Source of the DNA: Arthrobacter sp. NtRootA1
Lineage (GTDB): Bacteria > Actinomycetota > Actinomycetes > Actinomycetales > Micrococcaceae
Assembly (NCBI RefSeq): GCF_019976975.1
Contig: NZ_AP024630.1
Coordinates: 4,960,001-5,024,000 of the forward strand
Reading direction: 5' to 3'
DNA: 64,000 bases
This document shows, piece by piece, positions 1-8,446 of the stretch. The position numbers and the translations under genes are program-made. How positions within the stretch are numbered: the first letter of the stretch is position 1; the number at the start of each line of letters is the position of its first letter. Below the pieces are notes generated by a model. That model did not search any database, was not told where the DNA came from, and saw only the letters and a program-made list of their open reading frames with translations.

Positions 1-768
1 CCAGGCAGAGAAAACCAGCACATCAGGATCCTCGTCCGGCTGAACAGAACCGAGCGAGGCAGCACCCAAAGCACCCTCCCCCGCCCTGAACAGGTCCACG
101 CATTCCCACATGGTCCCGGTCCAGTCGGTATCTGCAGGGTCGCCCTGCGAAGCGTCGCCGATGAAGAGGGGGCCGATGTACGTCCAGGTCCGTAGGTCCG
201 CGGACTCGTACAGGAACGCCGTCCCACCGCGCCCCCGAATTCCCGAGCCAACCAACTGCCGCCACACCGTGCCCTCCCGCCACACGCAGTGGTCCCGGTA
301 TGCGGTGATGTCGACGCCCGCCGGAGGGGCCGCGATCACGGGGTTTTCGGGCACTTTGGTCCAGGTCATGAGGTCAGCAGATCCTGTGGCAACGCAGGGC
401 AGCTCACGCTCGTCGAGTCGTCCCGAGTACACCAAGGTGGGCGTGCCGCCGTCGTTCACCAACACACCGGACCAGCACCCGTCCGCGTCCGGACCCGCCG
501 ACGGCTCCAGGGCAATTGGCTGGTCCGTCCAGGTGATGAGGTCGGTGCTCGTGGCGTGGCCCCACTGGATACGGTGGTGGAACGCGCCCTCCGGGTTGTA
601 CTGGTAGAAGAGGTGGTAGACGCCGTTCCACTGGCTGACGCCATTGGGATCGTTGAGCCAGCCAGCCGGGGAAACAAAGTGGAATCGCGGCCGGAGAGGA
701 TCGGCTTCAGCGCGGGCAACCAGCTCGTCACGCGGAACGGTGGCGAGCGGGTGGGTCAGTTCAGTCAT
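1..768 (-). CDS. Glycoside hydrolase family 32 (beta-fructosidase/levanase-like), C-terminus cut by window edge
   Basis: Translating the minus strand from ATG 768 gives 256 residues with no stop before position 1. GH32 hallmarks are present: WLNDPNG with the expected nucleophile Asp at about residue 40, WSGVLV and VYSG beta-propeller segments, an RD motif (YRDHCVWR, Asp about 179) and WECVDLF with the expected acid/base Glu at about 222. The family hydrolyses fructosyl linkages in sucrose, kestose, inulin or levan. No signal peptide is seen at the N-terminus, so it should act in the cytoplasm on imported oligosaccharides. Its ATG overlaps the stop of the ATPase gene (ATGA), so it is the last recognised gene of the importer operon. 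The exact substrate cannot be read from sequence. Confidence 0.93.
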   Translation of the reverse strand, partial: MTELTHPLATVPRDELVARAEADPLRPRFHFVSPAGWLNDPNGVSQWNGVYHLFYQYNPEGAFHHRIQWGHATSTDLITWTDQPIALEPSAGPDADGCWSGVLVNDGGTPTLVYSGRLDERELPCVATGSADLMTWTKVPENPVIAAPPAGVDITAYRDHCVWREGTVWRQLVGSGIRGRGGTAFLYESADLRTWTYIGPLFIGDASQGDPADTDWTGTMWECVDLFRAGEGALGAASLGSVQPDEDPDVLVFSAW

Positions 769-1862
769 GCGGAAGCCTTCTTGTCTGTATGTTCAGTCGC
801 CACGGGTTCAGTAGCCACGGGTTCAGTAGCCAGCGCGTGTCCGCCCGCTCCAGCCCGCGGCCGGTACAGATGGCAGCGCACCCAGTGGCGGTTTGCAGCA
901 TCGCCCACCTGATGGCGTACAGGCTCGGAGGCGGAGCAGGCTTGATTGGGATCGCCGTCGAAAGCGCAGCCCGTGGAAGCCATGACAGCCTGCCGCAGTT
1001 CAGCGCGACGGACAGGATCGTAGGAACCTGCGCGCGCCGGGTCCGGAACGGCTGACACCAACAGTTGTGTGTAGGGGTGGGCCGGGTTGGCCAGCAGGTC
1101 CAGGGACTCCCCTTCTTCCACGAGTTCGCCGGCAAACATCACCGCAGTCCGGTCGGCCAGGTAGCGTGCCGAGGCGAGGTCGTGGGTGATGTAGAGCATG
1201 GAAATGCCTTGCTCATCGCGGAGTTTCCGCATGAGATTCAGCACGCCGATCCGCACTGACACGTCCAGCATGGACGTCGGTTCGTCGGCAAGGATGACCT
1301 GCGGCTCCACGGCGAGCGCCCGGGCGATCGCTACGCGTTGGCGCTGACCGCCGGAGAGTTCGTGCGGGTAGGAGTTCAGCATGTCGGCCTGCAGGCCGAC
1401 GGTTGTCATGAGTTCCTCAAGACGACGCTGGGTTTCGGACTCAGGACCGCCCTTCCCATGGATGGTCAGCGACCTCCGCAGGAAGTGCTCAATCCTGTGC
1501 GCCGGATTCAGCGAGCCGAATGGATCCTGGAAGACCATCTGCAGCCGTGACCGGAAGGCACGGGACGCTTGGAATCGGTCGCGCTTGAGGACGTCGACGC
1601 CGTCAACCAGGATCGCGCCGGCGCTTGGCTTTTCGAGCCGGGCAACACAGCGGGCCAGGGTGCTCTTGCCGGAACCGGACTCCCCAACGAGCGCCACGAT
1701 TTCACCGCGGCCAATGGTGAGGTCCACGCAGTGCAGGGCCCGGACGGATTGCCGGGAGAACAGGCCGCCGATGGGGAACGATTTGCCCAGGCCGCGGACT
1801 TCGAGAGCTGGGGTCTGGGTGGAAACGTCCGGCCGTGTAGGAGATAGTGCAGAGTGGCTCAT
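765..1862 (-). CDS. Peptide/oligosaccharide-type ABC transporter ATP-binding protein (OppF/DppF-like)
   Basis: 365 residues. Walker A GESGSGKST is at residues 60-68, the Q-loop region MVFQDPFGSLNP near 110-121, the signature LSGGQRQR near 170-177 and Walker B VILADEP near 190-196. A C-terminal Cys-containing oligopeptide-transporter extension ends in an ATEPV tandem repeat. It would power uptake by the permeases encoded upstream. The start overlaps the stop of the preceding ATPase gene (1859-1862), and its stop overlaps the GH32 start, so translation looks coupled through the cluster. The family usually moves peptides or nickel, but oligosaccharide-carrying members are known, and the GH32 and LacI neighbours favour sugars here. 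Confidence 0.92.
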   Translation of the reverse strand: MSHSALSPTRPDVSTQTPALEVRGLGKSFPIGGLFSRQSVRALHCVDLTIGRGEIVALVGESGSGKSTLARCVARLEKPSAGAILVDGVDVLKRDRFQASRAFRSRLQMVFQDPFGSLNPAHRIEHFLRRSLTIHGKGGPESETQRRLEELMTTVGLQADMLNSYPHELSGGQRQRVAIARALAVEPQVILADEPTSMLDVSVRIGVLNLMRKLRDEQGISMLYITHDLASARYLADRTAVMFAGELVEEGESLDLLANPAHPYTQLLVSAVPDPARAGSYDPVRRAELRQAVMASTGCAFDGDPNQACSASEPVRHQVGDAANRHWVRCHLYRPRAGAGGHALATEPVATEPVATEHTDKKASA

Positions 1863-2812
1863 CGTGCTGCTCCTTCCAGAACAAGTGCTTCAGCGTCGGC
1901 ACCAAAGGGGGCCACCAGATGGCCTGGCGCCACCTCGGTGAGATCGGGGATGTTCCGGAACTTCACGCCGTCGGGCAGTCCCGTGAGCGGAACGCGAGGA
2001 CCGGTGAGCGGCGGGAACGCACCCATGAGCGCCTGTGTATAGGGGTGGCGCGGGTTGGCGTAGACGTCCTGGGCCTTGGCCGTCTCCACGATTCGGCCGC
2101 CGTACATGACGGCCATGCGGTGCGAGAGCTCCACCATGAGGGACATGTCGTGGGTAATGAAGAGGACGGAGAACCCGAGTTCGCGCTGGAGTTCCTTGAT
2201 TTGGGCCATGATTTCCTGCTGCACCACCACATCCAGTGCGGTAGTTGGTTCGTCCAGGATCAGCAGCGACGGCTTGAGGGCAACGGCCATGGCAATCACT
2301 GCCCGTTGCCTCATGCCACCTGAGAGCTGGTGGGGGTAGGACTTCAGGCGCGAGGGGTCGATCCTGACGAGCTCCAGCAGATCGGCCGCCCGGCGGAGGG
2401 ATTCCTTGCGCGAGTAACCGGCGTGCGTGGTGAAGATGTCCACGATCTGTTCGCCGATGGTCAGCACCGGGTTGAGCGAATTCATGGCCGACTGGAACAC
2501 CATGGCCACGTCCTGCCACCGGAAACGCCGCAGTTCCTCAGGGCTCATGGCCAGGACATCCTTGCCGCCAAAGGAGATGCTGCCCCGGGCGATCTTGGCC
2601 GGGTCCTTCAGGAGCCGCATGATCGAGTTGGCAATGGTCGATTTCCCACAACCCGATTCACCAGCCAGCCCGAACACCTCACCGGTGCCGATGCTGAAGG
2701 AAACGCGATCGACGGCGGTGGTTGAGCGGGTATCGCCCACGTACTTCACGGTGAGGTCCTTGACGTCCAGGACGGGCTCATGGGAGCCGAAGGAGACTTG
2801 GGAGACAGTCAC
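1859..2812 (-). CDS. Peptide/oligosaccharide-type ABC transporter ATP-binding protein (OppD/DppD-like)
   Basis: 317 residues from GTG 2812. This start is chosen over an upstream in-frame ATG at 2962 because it has a strong AAAGGAGG ribosome binding site about 8 nt upstream, and because its GTG overlaps the TGA of the permease gene (GTGA). Walker A GESGCGKST, signature LSGGMRQR and Walker B LLILDEPTTALD are all present, followed by the oligopeptide-type C-terminal domain. It forms the second nucleotide-binding subunit with the downstream ATPase, as is usual for heterodimeric Dpp/Opp importers. All importer genes are packed with 4-bp overlaps or short gaps. Confidence 0.92.
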   Translation of the reverse strand: MTVSQVSFGSHEPVLDVKDLTVKYVGDTRSTTAVDRVSFSIGTGEVFGLAGESGCGKSTIANSIMRLLKDPAKIARGSISFGGKDVLAMSPEELRRFRWQDVAMVFQSAMNSLNPVLTIGEQIVDIFTTHAGYSRKESLRRAADLLELVRIDPSRLKSYPHQLSGGMRQRAVIAMAVALKPSLLILDEPTTALDVVVQQEIMAQIKELQRELGFSVLFITHDMSLMVELSHRMAVMYGGRIVETAKAQDVYANPRHPYTQALMGAFPPLTGPRVPLTGLPDGVKFRNIPDLTEVAPGHLVAPFGADAEALVLEGAAR

Positions 2813-3741
2813 TTGGCGGCCCTCCTTTCTGTGGTTGCAGGGGTCTTGGGTGTCTTGATCTTCCGCAGCCGCGGATTGGTAACCTCGTCCACGGCGTAGT
2901 TGATAAGTGCCAGGGCGAAGGCGACCAAGGCGATGCAAACGCCGGAGGGAACAAAGACCCACCAGCTACCTGTCAGCAGGGCGCCTTCATTTCCGGCCCA
3001 GAAGAGGTTGTTGCCCCACGAGACGGTGCTGACATCTCCCAGGCCCAGGAACTCGAGACCAGCCTGCGCACCGATGCCGTAAATGACGCAAGCCAGCAGC
3101 GTACCCATGACGATCGAGGCCATGTTCGGCAGGATCTCGCGGAACATGATCCGGCCCGCCCGCTCGCCGGACACCACCGCCGCTGCCACGAAGTCCTTTG
3201 AACGGATGGACAATGCCTGCGAGCGCAGCACACGTGCCGAACCGGCCCATCCTGTGACCACGAGGACCAGGATCACGGTGCCAAGGCCCGGTGGCAGGAA
3301 TGCGGCCAGAATGACCAGCAACGGCAGGCCGGGAAGGAGCAGGAAGACGTTGGTCACCAATGAGAGTGCTTCGTCGATGAACTTGCCGAAGTAGGCGGAA
3401 GCAAGGCCCACCAGGATGCCGATGAACGTGGACGCGAAGCCTACGGTCAGCCCGACGAACAGTGAACTTCGTGAGCCGTGGACGGTCAGGGCGAGCACGT
3501 CCTGTCCCTTGGCGGTGGTGCCCAGCCAGTGCTCGGGGGAGGGTTCCAGCGAGGCCATCCCGGTGATCCGCGACGGGTCGCCAGGGAAGAGCACGGGTGC
3601 CAGCAACGCAAGTGCGATGAACACGAGCATCACGGACATGCCCAGCATGGCCTTCTTATTGGTGAGGAGCCCGTGGACGAAGCTGCGGTTGGGCTTGCGG
3701 ACAGCGGTTGGAGTTGGCTGCTTCAGAAGTGCGGTTGTCAT
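2809..3741 (-). CDS. ABC transporter permease (DppC/OppC-like)
   Basis: 310 residues. There is a hydrophilic N-terminus, one membrane helix near residues 33-52 (LGMSVMLVFIALALLAPVLF), then a set of helices typical of binding-protein-dependent permeases. The EAA-type cytoplasmic loop, with SKDFVAAAVVSGERAGRIMF about 100 residues from the end, should contact the ATPases. The N-terminal OppC-type domain precedes the permease core. It pairs with the DppB-like permease encoded just upstream (10-nt gap) to form the membrane channel. Confidence 0.92.
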   Translation of the reverse strand: MTTALLKQPTPTAVRKPNRSFVHGLLTNKKAMLGMSVMLVFIALALLAPVLFPGDPSRITGMASLEPSPEHWLGTTAKGQDVLALTVHGSRSSLFVGLTVGFASTFIGILVGLASAYFGKFIDEALSLVTNVFLLLPGLPLLVILAAFLPPGLGTVILVLVVTGWAGSARVLRSQALSIRSKDFVAAAVVSGERAGRIMFREILPNMASIVMGTLLACVIYGIGAQAGLEFLGLGDVSTVSWGNNLFWAGNEGALLTGSWWVFVPSGVCIALVAFALALINYAVDEVTNPRLRKIKTPKTPATTERRAAK

Positions 3742-3751
3742 GATCAGTCCT

Positions 3752-4729
3752 CTAGTTGCTGCGCACGCGCGGATCGAGGCGGACGTAGAGGATGTCCACC
3801 AGGAAGTTCGCCAGCAGCACGGCGGCGGTGATGGTCAGGAAGAGGCCCTGCATGAGGGGGTAGTCCAGGCCTTGGACGGCGTTGAGGAGTTGGTAGCCCA
3901 CGCCGGGATATGCGAACACCACCTCGGTGAGCAGCGCACCTCCCACCACGAAACCCAGTCCCATGCCGAAGCTCGTGACGGACGGCAGCATCGCATTTCG
4001 GGCTGCATAACGGAGCATGATGCGGCCCGGCCTAAGACCCTTGGCCTCGGCCATGGTGATGTAGTCCTCGGAGTTCGTGGCGATCATGGTGTTGCGCATG
4101 CCCAACATCCAGCCACCAATGGAAACCAGCACGATCGTCAGCGCCGGCAGCACGAGGTGCGCACCGACGTCGCCGATGAACTCCCACGTAAACCCGGGTT
4201 CCAAACCGTCCGTGAACGCGTGGCGGATCGGGAACCAACCCAGAACCACACCGAACAGGTACAGGGCACCCATCGCGAGCCAGAAGTAGGGGAACGAGCC
4301 GATGAAAACGAGCACCGGCGGCAGTGCCGAGTCGATCGCGCCACCCCGCCGCCAAGCGGCCAGGATGCCAAGCAGGTTACCCACGACGGCGGCGATCACC
4401 AGTGCGGTTCCGCCCAGCAGGAGGGTCCACCCGATCTGGGCAGAGATAACCTCCGTGACCGGTGTTGGAAAACGGGAGATGGAGACGCCCATCTGGCCGG
4501 TGAAGATGTTGTGCATGTAGTCGACGTATTGCTCCCAAATGGGCCGATCGTCCACGCCAAGAAGCTTGCGCAGGGCCTCGATCTGTTCGGGCTGCATTCT
4601 GTCCTGGGAGCGGGCAAACATGCGGGAGACGGGGTCGCCGGGCATGAAGCGCGGGAGCAGGAAATTCAGGGTGATGGATGCCCAGAAGGCGATCAGGTAG
4701 AAACCCAGGCGGCGCAGGATAAAGCGCAC
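3752..4729 (-). CDS. ABC transporter permease (DppB/OppB-like)
   Basis: 325 residues from GTG 4729, supported by GGAGGG 5 nt upstream. The first helix is typical of DppB (FYLIAFWASITLNFLLPRFM) and is followed by MPGDPVSRMF, a common DppB N-terminal feature. The permease core has the EAA loop near EDYITMAEAKGLRPGRIMLR. It is separated from the upstream binding-protein gene by 94 nt that contain a strong hairpin, so its expression level may differ from that of the binding protein. Confidence 0.92.
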   Translation of the reverse strand: MRFILRRLGFYLIAFWASITLNFLLPRFMPGDPVSRMFARSQDRMQPEQIEALRKLLGVDDRPIWEQYVDYMHNIFTGQMGVSISRFPTPVTEVISAQIGWTLLLGGTALVIAAVVGNLLGILAAWRRGGAIDSALPPVLVFIGSFPYFWLAMGALYLFGVVLGWFPIRHAFTDGLEPGFTWEFIGDVGAHLVLPALTIVLVSIGGWMLGMRNTMIATNSEDYITMAEAKGLRPGRIMLRYAARNAMLPSVTSFGMGLGFVVGGALLTEVVFAYPGVGYQLLNAVQGLDYPLMQGLFLTITAAVLLANFLVDILYVRLDPRVRSN

Positions 4730-4765
4730 GGTTTCCCTCCATTCGGGAATTGCGGAAAGTTTGGG

Positions 4766-4812
4766 GCACGCCCGGCGGGGGCTATCAGGTGGCGGCTCGC
4801 CGCCGGGCGTGC
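4766..4812 (-). promoter_or_regulatory. Intercistronic hairpin between binding-protein and permease genes
   Basis: Two perfectly complementary 12-mers, GCACGCCCGGCG at 4766-4777 and CGCCGGGCGTGC at 4801-4812, sit just after the stop of the binding-protein gene (4824) and before the permease start (4729). No run of T follows on the minus strand. In other ABC operons such hairpins protect the upstream mRNA or partly terminate transcription, giving excess binding protein. That role here is inference. Confidence 0.75.
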
Positions 4813-4823
4813 AGTGTGAAGGA

Positions 4824-6500
4824 TTACTTACGCGGTTCCAGCGTGGTCAGCACCAGGACTGTGGTGGGAGACCGTACCGAGAGGGTTGCGTACGGGTTGC
4901 CTTCGGTGGGCCAGCCGGTGAAGCGGGTGTCATTGAAGGCACCCCACTCCGGGCCGGAGAACAGCGGCACCAGCGGTGCGGCGTCGTTGTACTCTTCCTG
5001 GAGCTTGTTCGCGATGTCCTTCTGCTTGGACTCGTCGGCCTCTGCTGCGAAGTCGGCCAGCAGGGCATCAGCCTTGGTGTCACCGAAGCGGTGGTAGTTG
5101 TCGAACGTCTTGGTTCCCACCGGCTTCACGGTTGCCGTGCCCATGGAGGTGTTGAAGTACTTGTAAGGGCTGGGGTCGTTGGCGCTCCATACGATGCCGG
5201 AATCGAAGTCGCCCGTCTCGTAACCCGCAACCACGGCTGCCCAGTCCGGGGAGTCAACCTTTGCCGTGACGCCAACCTCGGCGAGGTTCTGCGAAATCAC
5301 GTTGGCTACTGAAAGCCAGTCAGAAGACGAAGCGCCCACGGAGATCTTGAACTCGAACGGCGAGCCATCCTTCAGTTTGCGCTTGCCATCAGCACCCTTG
5401 GCGTAGCCAGCCTTGTCCAGCAGCTCGTTGGCCTTCTGCACATCCAGCTTGGTCCAGGTGCAGTTGTCCTTGACCTCGGAGTTCTTCCACTTCTCGTAGT
5501 TCCCGGAAAGGCCAGTGCAGTCCGCGGGCTTGGCGTAGCCGCTCATGCCGATCTTGGTGACTTGGTCACGGTCAACAGCCATGCTCAGTGCCTTGCGAAC
5601 ATCAACGTCGTTGAAGGGAGCCTTGGTGGTGTTGAGCTGCCAGTTGATCATGGCGCCCGTGGCCGGGAACCAGTACTGGCGGTGCTCCTTGTCCTTGGAG
5701 ACGAACGTCTTTTCGATGTTCGGGATATATTGCGGGGCCCAGTCGACGTCCCCGTTCGCAGCGGCGAGGTTGGCGCCGTCGTTCCCTGCGAAGGCGAGCA
5801 TCTTGATGCCGGCGATCTTCTGCTTTTCCGGCTGCCAGTAATTGGGGTTCTTCTTCAGTACGAAGGACTGGGCCTGGAAGCTGTCCACTTCCGTGTAGGG
5901 GCCGGTGCCCACAGGCTTGGCGTTGGCATCCTTCTCCGGGTCGGCCAGCGCGGACCAGATGTGCTTGGGCAGGATGCTGAGCTGACCGACGTCGTAAAGC
6001 GCCGGCGACCACGGCTTATTGAAGTTGAACGTGACCTTGTTAGTGCCATCAGCCGTTACGCTGTCCAGGTACTCGTAGCCGCCCTTGATCTTCTTCTGCA
6101 GCTCAAACGTGTAAGCCACGTCGTCAGCGACGAAGGGCTGGCCGTCGGACCACTTCACGCCGTCCCGCAACGTGAAGGTGATCGATTTGCCGTCGTCGGC
6201 CGCCTTCCACTCAGTTGCGAGCCACGGCACCGTGTCTCCCTTTGCCGGGTTGAAGATCAGCAAGGACTCGTAGATGGACTGCTGGACCATCGGGTTGACG
6301 GTGGGTGCGAACGGGTTGAAGTTCTGCACGAACGTGCCCATGTCCTCACGCGGGATGGTGAGGAACGCGCTCGCGTTTGCTGCGGCGTCCGTGCCGGCGG
6401 TCTTGTTGACGGTGGCGGCACAGCCGGTCAGCAGCATAGCGCCCACCGCCAGTCCGGCCGCCGTGATGCGGGCAGACCTCAGGAATCGGGGTTGTGTCAT
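4824..6500 (-). CDS. ABC transporter substrate-binding lipoprotein, family 5 (Dpp/Opp type)
   Basis: 558 residues from ATG 6500, chosen because AGGAAAGAG lies just upstream and because the protein then begins with a proper lipoprotein signal: a basic start, a hydrophobic stretch (AAGLAVGAMLL) and the lipobox LLTGC. Family-5 features follow, including YESLLIFNP, the WSDGQPFVADDVAYTFEL region, VRKALSMAVDRDQV and GSPFEFKI. It should be tethered outside the membrane and capture the solute for the permeases. The family classically binds peptides. The GH32 enzyme and LacI regulator in the same gene set argue for a fructose-containing oligosaccharide. It lies directly downstream of the regulator gene on the same strand. 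Confidence 0.92.
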   Translation of the reverse strand: MTQPRFLRSARITAAGLAVGAMLLTGCAATVNKTAGTDAAANASAFLTIPREDMGTFVQNFNPFAPTVNPMVQQSIYESLLIFNPAKGDTVPWLATEWKAADDGKSITFTLRDGVKWSDGQPFVADDVAYTFELQKKIKGGYEYLDSVTADGTNKVTFNFNKPWSPALYDVGQLSILPKHIWSALADPEKDANAKPVGTGPYTEVDSFQAQSFVLKKNPNYWQPEKQKIAGIKMLAFAGNDGANLAAANGDVDWAPQYIPNIEKTFVSKDKEHRQYWFPATGAMINWQLNTTKAPFNDVDVRKALSMAVDRDQVTKIGMSGYAKPADCTGLSGNYEKWKNSEVKDNCTWTKLDVQKANELLDKAGYAKGADGKRKLKDGSPFEFKISVGASSSDWLSVANVISQNLAEVGVTAKVDSPDWAAVVAGYETGDFDSGIVWSANDPSPYKYFNTSMGTATVKPVGTKTFDNYHRFGDTKADALLADFAAEADESKQKDIANKLQEEYNDAAPLVPLFSGPEWGAFNDTRFTGWPTEGNPYATLSVRSPTTVLVLTTLEPRK

Positions 6501-6557
6501 GATGGTTATCTCTTTCCTATCTTCATCGTCCAAGGTGAAGGGGTGGGTAAGGGGTTT

Positions 6558-6594
6558 GCTCTTCGAGGTTGATTTCGCGGTCAGACCGAAGAGC
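6558..6594. promoter_or_regulatory. Inverted repeat at the end of the LacI gene
   Basis: GCTCTTCG at 6558-6565 and CGAAGAGC at 6587-6594 are perfect 8-base complements with a 21-nt spacer. They span the stop codon of the regulator gene (6581) and the leader of the binding-protein gene. It could be an attenuator or mRNA processing hairpin separating a low-level regulator message from the transporter message. The stem is short, so function is uncertain. Confidence 0.4.
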
Positions 6595-7651
6595 GTTCTA
6601 GCAGCGGACAGTCGACCAATTGCTGGTCGGCAATGATCGGCTGTCCTGCTGTAAGAGCGGCGAGCGTCTGGACTCCCAGGGCTCCCATTTTTTGGAACGG
6701 CAACGCAACGGTGGTCAGCTTTGGCCTCAGGTAGGCCGCAATCAGCTCCTGGTTATCGAAGCCGATCACTGCGATGTCTCCGGGGATGGTCAGGCCCCGT
6801 TCTTTGATGGCGTCGTAGGCGCCCATCGCCATGCGGTCGTTGAGGCAGAACAGCGCGGTTGGCCTGTCCTGTTGGGGATAGCGGTCCAGAATCCGGCATG
6901 CGGCTTCGTAGCCGCCGTCGGCCGTTGCGTATCCGGACACCACCAGTTCCGGATCCAGCTCAAGTCCTGCGACGGCCAGTGCTTCGCGGGCACCCTCCAA
7001 TCGCCCGACTGCTGCGGGAATGACCGGGTCAAGGTTGATGATTCCGATCCGGGTGTGGCCGGCTTGAAGCAAGCGCTCGACGGCGACCCTGCCACCCGCA
7101 CGCTCGTCAGGGACGATCGAGGGCAGCTTTCCGTCCGCGTCGAAGCAGTTGATCAAGACGGTTGGTACTTCGTTGGCACTCTGCGGAACGTGCACGCCCC
7201 GGTGAAAGGTGGCTGCGTAGAGCAGTCCTTCCACGCGTTGTTCCAGCAGCTTTTCAATGGCGGCATCTTCCAAGCCTTTGTTGGGTCCTACGGCATCGGC
7301 CTGGTCGGAGGGCGCGATGAGCAGGAACCGACGATCAAGCCAGGCTTGGTCCTGGGCACCTTTGATGATGTCGACGGCGAACGGTGCCGTCACGATCTCG
7401 GTGACAAGCCCGTACCAATCACTGCGCTGGGATGCCAGCGCACGTGCTCCGGCGTTCGGGCGGTAGCCCAGTGCCTGCACGGCGTCGTTGATACGGGTCC
7501 GGGTTTCCTCGGAGATGCTGGCGTTTTCGCGGTTGCTCAGCACGAACGAGACTGCGGTCCGGGAGACGCCGGCGTGCTTGGCGACGTCATTCATGGTGAC
7601 TCCCCGCTGCCGCACAGCCGCGGCTTTGTTGGGGGTGGTGCTTTTCGCCAT
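6581..7651 (-). CDS. LacI-family transcriptional regulator
   Basis: 356 residues. The N-terminal helix-turn-helix with hinge is clear (TMNDVAKHAGVSRTAVSFVL, about residues 19-38), followed by a periplasmic-binding-protein-like sugar-sensing core (WYGLVTEIVTAPF, NDRMAMGAYDAIKERGL, DIAVIGFDNQE). It is the first gene of the importer/GH32 cluster in the direction of transcription. LacI proteins usually repress sugar-use genes until the sugar or its phosphate binds. Two palindromic sites 57-100 bp upstream of its start suggest it controls its own promoter and perhaps the whole cluster. Confidence 0.94.
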   Translation of the reverse strand: MAKSTTPNKAAAVRQRGVTMNDVAKHAGVSRTAVSFVLSNRENASISEETRTRINDAVQALGYRPNAGARALASQRSDWYGLVTEIVTAPFAVDIIKGAQDQAWLDRRFLLIAPSDQADAVGPNKGLEDAAIEKLLEQRVEGLLYAATFHRGVHVPQSANEVPTVLINCFDADGKLPSIVPDERAGGRVAVERLLQAGHTRIGIINLDPVIPAAVGRLEGAREALAVAGLELDPELVVSGYATADGGYEAACRILDRYPQQDRPTALFCLNDRMAMGAYDAIKERGLTIPGDIAVIGFDNQELIAAYLRPKLTTVALPFQKMGALGVQTLAALTAGQPIIADQQLVDCPLLERSSV

Positions 7652-7707
7652 TGAATGCTCCGGTGTTGGTTCGGGTTGGTGATGCTTATTGTTAGAACGG
7701 AATTTGA

Positions 7708-7719
7708 TAACGCGCGTTA
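7708..7719. promoter_or_regulatory. Putative LacI-family operator, site 1
   Basis: TAACGCGCGTTA is a perfect 12-bp palindrome with a central CG step, the usual form of LacI-family operators. It lies about 57 bp upstream of the regulator start, in the position of its promoter. A near-identical site lies 32 bp farther upstream. Confidence 0.75.
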
Positions 7720-7739
7720 CTTGGAACGTGTGATTCAGG

Positions 7740-7751
7740 TTACGCGCGTTA
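7740..7751. promoter_or_regulatory. Putative LacI-family operator, site 2
   Basis: TTACGCGCGTTA differs from the first site by one base and is flanked by AGG and CCT, extending the dyad to 18 bp with one mismatched pair. The centre-to-centre distance of 32 bp is about three helical turns, so two dimers could bind the same DNA face. This is an inference from symmetry only. Confidence 0.7.
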
Positions 7752-7934
7752 CCTGTTTCCTGTCAACGTCTTCTTTTGACCCACCCCCGCCCGACTCGAC
7801 GACGCGCTGTGCACAAGACGGCTCCTCCCGTCTTGCACGCAGCGAAGCATCGAATCGGGCAATCTCCCTCGGCCGGCGCAGCCACCAGCCCTGCCCAGCG
7901 CAGCCACCAGCCAGCACCGCGCTAGGCTTCTGCC

Positions 7935-8366
7935 ATGGCATTGATAGCTCCCCGCGTTACAGCTGGCCTCCCCGCCGACGACGCCCGGAATCTCGCACGC
8001 TCCCTCCAAGACAGCGACGACATCACCGTGTTCGTCGATGGCACGGTCCACCGCCTCCCCAATCAGGCGAGGGACGCCGTCGTCGATCTTCTTGCAAGGC
8101 TGAGCCGCGGCGAAACCGTCACGGTCAGCAGCGTGGAGGAAATGCTCACGACGTCCCAGGCCGCGGAGCTCGCAGGCATTTCCCACACCTACCTGCGCAA
8201 TATGACCGACCGCGGAGAGATCCCCGTGGAATACCGCGGCACGCATCGGCGGATCCGTCAGGCTGCGATCATCGCGTGGCTGGAAACCCAGAAGCGCAAG
8301 CAGGCCGAAGCCACCATCGAAGATGACAGCCGGGATGGCCCCGGAAATGACGCGCCCGGCGGCTAA
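7935..8366 (+). CDS. Excisionase/MerR-like helix-turn-helix DNA-binding protein (antitoxin-like, no toxin partner)
   Basis: 143 residues. The middle carries an excisionase-type winged HTH (LTTSQAAELAGISHTYLRNM, then TDRGEIPVEYRGTHRRIR, about residues 71-110). The N-terminal half is an Asp/Arg-rich region seen in actinobacterial antitoxins of this type, and the C-terminal tail is acidic. Such proteins often precede a PIN-domain toxin, but the next gene encodes a small membrane protein, so this copy is solitary. Promoter or plasmid-type regulatory roles are also possible. The target is unknown. Confidence 0.8.
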   Translation: MALIAPRVTAGLPADDARNLARSLQDSDDITVFVDGTVHRLPNQARDAVVDLLARLSRGETVTVSSVEEMLTTSQAAELAGISHTYLRNMTDRGEIPVEYRGTHRRIRQAAIIAWLETQKRKQAEATIEDDSRDGPGNDAPGG

Positions 8367-8446
8367 AAGCGTCGGAGTGATAAGGATCAAGCAACGATCC
8401 CAGCCAACGGGCCAGCACCTGATTAGCCCGGGGTTACGCTTGTTTG

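Noticed and set aside
3416..4819. Plus-strand open frame of 467 codons
   Set aside because: Antisense shadow of the two permease genes, with His/Asp-rich sequence typical of reversed GC-rich coding DNA.
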